Assembly (NCBI RefSeq): GCF_019703515.2
Contig: NC_059388.1
Coordinates: 5,359,979 to 5,423,978, forward strand
Direction of reading: 5' to 3'
From: Myxocyprinus asiaticus
Taxonomy: Eukaryota; Chordata; Actinopteri; Cypriniformes; Catostomidae
DNA length: 64,000 bases
A program made the position numbers and the translations under genes. Of the stretch, positions 60,094 through 64,000 are shown piece by piece (the first letter of the stretch is position 1; each line of letters begins with the position of its first letter). The notes under the pieces were generated by a model, which was not told where the DNA came from, searched no databases, and saw nothing but the letters and a program-made list of their open reading frames with translations.

Positions 60094-62010
60094 CTAGGCC
60101 TCTTCGTGAAACTGGTCACACTCAGCTGAGTGCCAAGACTGAAAACAGTTCCTATCGCGAACCAAGCAAAGTCTTTTGCCATTACATTCGCCACAAGCTA
60201 CTTTAGTTTTATTTTCAGTCCTACTTTTCCGATAGCATAGCCAACATCTCTTAGAGGACTCTTCAAATTTAGGGACATGGGCTGTGTGGAGTGATGACAA
60301 AGGAGGGACTACAGTCTTTAGTGTATGCAAAGGGAAACTTGTGTGAATATCGATACCTCCCACGACGAGCGATGTTTTCTCTGAAATCTATCTGGGTTAA
60401 GTTCACCGGCCTATGCTCATCCCCTGGTGCCGCATGAATGTGTTGCCATTCCTTAAACAATATGAAACTATTGATGATGGCAATGTCTATGAAGTGGAAA
60501 AAAAGAGTCTTCCACCACTTCTGAGTTTTTTGTAGGATGTCATAATATTTTATCATTTGGTCTGACCTATCAACATCGCCCATGTTTTTGTTATAATCGC
60601 TGATGACAGTGGGCTGGAGGGCTACTTCTTTTGTCTTATCGCCAACATTTTTTACAAACCTAGTAATTTCAGTTGAGCCATTCGCATTGTGGAAATTGGA
60701 GAGGCATGTAACTGTACGCATGTCCTTCCACTGAATTACAAGTATATTCCCCTCAATCCTACACCACTTCATATCCCCACAAGCTGACTTGCGTTCCCAT
60801 CTTTTGATGTTTTTAAATTCTGCAGGAAACAGTTTACGATTCACCCTGCATGTCCCACAAGCATTAGCTCCCATTTCTAACAACTTAACCATAAGAGCTG
60901 GGAACGTGTAAAAGTTGTCAAACCAAACATTGTGGCCCTGGTCTTTGAATGGCTGTAGTAACGATTCAACTACTTTGGTGGCCAAGTCAGTGACACGCCC
61001 ATCATGACTACCTGTGTAAACATTAAAGTCGAGAGTATACCCCGAGTCTGATGTTGCAATTACCCATAATTTAAAACCCCACTGAGTAGGGTTGCCCTTC
61101 ATGTATTGTTTAAATCCTGACCGAGCTTTAGACTTGACCATATGTCCATCTATTGCGAGATTTTGGTTAGGCTGAAAGAGCTGCTGGCATTTTTGTTTGA
61201 GGTGGTCCATAACATAACGCAACTTCCTAAGGCGATCCTGATTATCCTCTGTGGTAGTGTCTACAACACGTCGAGCTGCTAAAAGAGCCTTGTAGCAGTC
61301 ACGCGACATAAATTCCCTCACCCACGAGCCTTGAAGTGACTTGGTTCCCCAATGACGATGGGAATCAGGGAGAATTGAAAACCCCATGTAAATGAGCAAC
61401 CCAAGAAATTTGTAAAATTCATCGGGGGTCACCTCCATCCAAGCTCCTTGGTAGCTGGAATATGACAGACAATTTAGGACGAGCTCCCACCCCTGAAGGT
61501 TTGTAAAGCTGCATATCTCAGCAACTACATGAAAAAGTCAATTTCTCGCAACATCATATTGGAGCTTGACCGCACAGCCTGACACATGCTACCTAAGTCA
61601 ATACCGAATGGATGGCTAGGCTTAAATGGGAGAGGTTTTGGTGTCTGTGAATCGATGTCAGAGTACAAGGGATAAGAAACAGAGTCAGAGAAGCGTTTAC
61701 CTGTGCGAGAATGGCTAGCCATACCCAAAATAATAAGAGTAACAATGTTAGTGTTACTGTGAATATCAGTCATATGAGAAATAGAAACAAACAATACATA
61801 CACATTCATACATACCCAGTTGATGGTCTCGTCCTCCATCTCCTCGTGGTCCGGGTCTTCCTGCAGTAGTTCCTGGTACAGCAGATCTTCCTCCTATGTG
61901 CTCATGCCCTCATGAGCCATGTCCTCTTCTGGTACGAACCTAAACTCATCAGCAGTCAGCTGCCTCCTCCTCTTGAGGGTGTTGAGCAGGGAGCCATAGT
62001 CTCTACCCAT
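60094..62010 (-). pseudogene. piggyBac transposase (PGBD-type), one stop and two frameshifts
   Basis: The frame opens at ATG 62010 (MGRDYGSLLNTLKRRRQLTA), meets TAG near 61898, and reads on to 61525. A frameshift leads to the 389-residue core at 61438-60269: TPDEFYKFLGLLIYMGFSIL, NLAIDGHMVKSKARSGFKQY (catalytic Asp but Gly in place of the usual Glu), NVWFDNFYTFPALMVKLLE and NMGDVDRSDQMIKYYD (further Asp residues). A second frameshift near 60365 leads to the C-terminal Cys-rich domain (SSKRCWLCYRKSRT, VACGECNGKRLCLV). This enzyme excises and inserts at TTAA. The core is unusually well kept, but the whole is not translatable. Confidence 0.88.
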
Positions 62011-62351
62011 CTCTACAACAGAAAAAAGTACAACAATTGGTAGCCAGCAGTATGTTCTTCACAAATGCATACACTGAATAGTCACCAAAGGCTTGCAGAC
62101 TTAGCAGAATGTCCAACTGCAGACAGCCCTCTCACACTTTCCTTGTGAACAGGAAGCTACACACAATCTAAAATCATGTCTGTTTGATGGATGGGTTAGG
62201 CTATCTGCTAAATTATAGAAAGATATCTACCATTTTTTTATTACAAAGGAAAATCAACAAGCTAGATAACTTAGCAGGCCACTTTCCAGGCAGGTCTGAA
62301 CAGCGTCAAAAGAACAGTGTCTGCTCTCTGCCTCACATTACTTCAGGTGGA

Positions 62352-62800
62352 TTTTTCACAAGCGACAAAATTGGCAAAAAAAGTTTTTGATATTTAGTTA
62401 AAAATTTACATAGTATTGCTTGCTAAGTTTATTTAGCAAGTTTCACAGAACCTGCCAAAAAAAGGTTGATATAAAAAGAGGCTTGCCAATGATGGTCACA
62501 TAAATTTTTGCAGAAAAAAAACTAGCTAGCGCTACTCCTACAAATAAATGCTTCGTAACTAAAAAGGTTTGACTATCTTCCACAAGCGACAAAATTGGCC
62601 AAAAAAGTTATTGATATTTAGCTAAAAATGTACATAGTGTTGCTAGCTTATGTTTATTTAGCAAGTTTCACAGAAATTTGCTTAAAAATAGAGGCTAGCT
62701 GCCTGTCCTTTGAACGCCGACGGTCATGTCATTTTTTCCAGAAATAACTAGCGTTACTCCCACAAATAAATGCTTTGTAACTAAAACATTTTGACTTTCA
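62352..62800. repeat. About 225-bp direct duplication inside the piggyBac 5' region
   Basis: CACAAGCGACAAAATTGG occurs at 62357 and 62581, and both are followed by AAAAAAGTT, GATATTTAG, TTTATTTAGCAAGTTTCACA and CTAGC...CACAAATAAATGCTT. Two tandem copies with about 20% divergence. Confidence 0.8.
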
Positions 62801-62841
62801 ATAGACAATATTGACAACACATGTTAAATAGCTTGTCTTAC

Positions 62842-62955
62842 CTTGAAAGATCGCCTCGGTTTTCAATTTGAAGCAGTAAGTCCAACACTAGAGGTAATCT
62901 CCCGGCGTATCCTCTCTGGATCTGCTCAGGCAAATGGACGGCGAAGATACTGAGA
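62842..62955 (-). other. Candidate 5' non-coding exon of the piggyBac transposase
   Basis: On the minus strand a strong donor TCAAG|GTAAGA is at 62842/62841. A good acceptor (TTTTTTCTGTTGTAG) ends at 62013, two bases before the transposase ATG. This predicts an about 830-base 5' UTR intron. The exon's right edge is unknown. Confidence 0.45.
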
Positions 62956-63018
62956 AAGGAACCATGGGAATAATTGTTCCCAAATTTGAACGCACCAGCT
63001 GGTAAGGTTTAAAGAGGG

Positions 63019-63439
63019 TTCCAATCCAGAACCCCTCTCGATCCACTTTTGTAGACGACAAAACCAAGCAGTTTACTGATATTTTGGTCCCAAATGGTTA
63101 AATCCGGCATCTCAGAAAAACTATACTCAAGCATTCCTTCCGTATCTGTGCTGCAACCACAGCAGCCCAAAAAAGCCTGTCTGAGCATCAAATACATCTA
63201 CTGGGCCATTAGTCATCTGACACCTACCTCAGCTAAATACGTACCAATCATCTCAAAATAAGAAATGCACAACAAGCCCTCATCAGATAACCATGATGTG
63301 TTCACGAACAGGATCAGAGTGACGCTTGCTTCCTCCTTGTCAAACCACCAGGCCGGTCCCACTGTTTAGGCACTGCAGGGGCCCCTGCAGCCAGTCCAGG
63401 AGCCCCCAACCATCTCAAATTGGTGGATGGGCCCGCCTA
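63019..63439. other. Spacer right of the piggyBac element
   Basis: No gene recognised; 63360-63420 holds a CTGCAGGGGCCCCTGCAG palindrome. Confidence 0.5.
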
Positions 63440-63880
63440 AAACAATCAAGGGCTCTCCTATTCGAATTGCAGCAGGGGGTTCTCCCGTTCGAATGCGTGC
63501 AAGCTAACTCATGTTTATTTGAATCATGGGCTCCCTTTTCAAAGTGCAGCGAGGACTCCCCTGTTCAAATACAGTGAGGGCCCCTATTGCAGCTGGAGGG
63601 GGGGCCCAGGTCGGTTCCGAGCAGCTAGGATTCACGCCTCCACTCGGGGCGATCCTGCCAGACTGTGCAGTCTGGGTGGCCCCAGTGGTAGGGCATTGCA
63701 GATCCCTCCAACACAATTATGACAAGGGCTCTCCCATTTGATCTGCAGTAAGAGATCTCCTGTCCGAACGCAGCGTGAGCCATTCACGTTCTCTTGTATC
63801 ATTGGCTCTCCCATTCCTGACCTGGGACGACTCCCGTCGAATGCAGTGAGGGCCCTTCATGTTCGAACACCTGGTTGAGC
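63440..63880. repeat. CTCTCC-ATTCGAAT repeat array, second block
   Basis: Same word order as 58604-58960: CTCTCCTATTCGAATTGCAG, TTCTCCCGTTCGAATGCG, CTCTCCCATTTGATCTGCAG and others, interrupted by a GC-rich stretch at 63590-63710. Confidence 0.65.
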
Positions 63881-64000
63881 TCGCTCGCTTGAGCAGCCGC
63901 CAAGTCTCCTTCCACGGGGCTCACACCATTCGCCGCATGGGCCAATCCGTCGAACTAACCAAGCCTGGAGGGAGACTTTATGTCAGTCTGGGTGGCTAGG

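Larger units (their letters stand above)
59307..63018 (-). mobile_element. piggyBac DNA transposon, decayed
   Basis: The left end is TTAA (59307-59310) followed by CCCTTTAAAGCCTGAG. The right end near 63003-63018 (TAAGGTTTAAAGAGGG) is an imperfect inverse. Transposase and a likely 5' exon lie on the minus strand between. The right target TTAA reads TTCC, so that boundary is tentative. Confidence 0.65.

Noticed and set aside
61745..61815. Intron inside the piggyBac N-terminal frame (donor TGG|GTATGT)
   Set aside because: No acceptor in the right phase follows, and the frame reads straight through to the conserved PLPFKP segment.

Overview
This window reads as nuclear DNA of a teleost fish, most likely a cypriniform. 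The support is one interrupted vertebrate gene with GT-AG introns, a heavy load of fish-type transposons (Tc1/mariner, hAT-like fold-back elements, piggyBac, DIRS, Gypsy, an L2/CR1-like LINE, tRNA-derived SINEs), long (TA)n, (CA)n and ATCC microsatellites, and no bacterial-style gene packing.

The only gene that looks intact is a plus-strand SLC6 neurotransmitter transporter of the GABA/betaine branch (slc6a12/slc6a13-like). I could thread 15 coding exons from 21303 to 47907. Their phases fit and they sum to 1902 nt, a 633-residue protein plus stop. Intron 9 carries a whole degenerate Gypsy element in antisense. Intron 12 carries a Tc1 element nested in a larger TTAA-flanked element. Intron 14 begins with an ATCC tetranucleotide array about ten bases after the splice donor.

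Layout. 1-7357: minus-strand LTR element whose internal region has lost the reverse transcriptase core and RNase H, with a long LTR at 5700-7357. 7388-9712: L2/CR1-like LINE in two opposed pieces. 9713-10795: LTR plus gag fragment of a second Gypsy family with a 13-residue tandem repeat. 10821-11345: large fold-back element. 12185-12458: orphan PARP catalytic-domain exon with a one-base frameshift. 13494-15030: unclassified repeat. 15051-17531: 5' half of a DIRS element. 18965-19240: A-tailed SINE-like repeat. 21303-48014: the SLC6 gene. 49736-56089: a train of Tc1-type elements, the last split by a solo LTR with a 4-bp target duplication. 56870-58960 and 63440-63880: species-level repeat arrays. 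59307-63018: decayed piggyBac element with a long surviving transposase core.

No tRNA or rRNA gene, CRISPR array, operon or clearly new multi-gene system was found. The unusual content is mobile-element architecture: nesting, inversion, seamless internal deletions and a possible second protease-like domain in the first retroelement. Boundaries given to the base come from visible splice sites, terminal repeats or target duplications; others are approximate and marked so.
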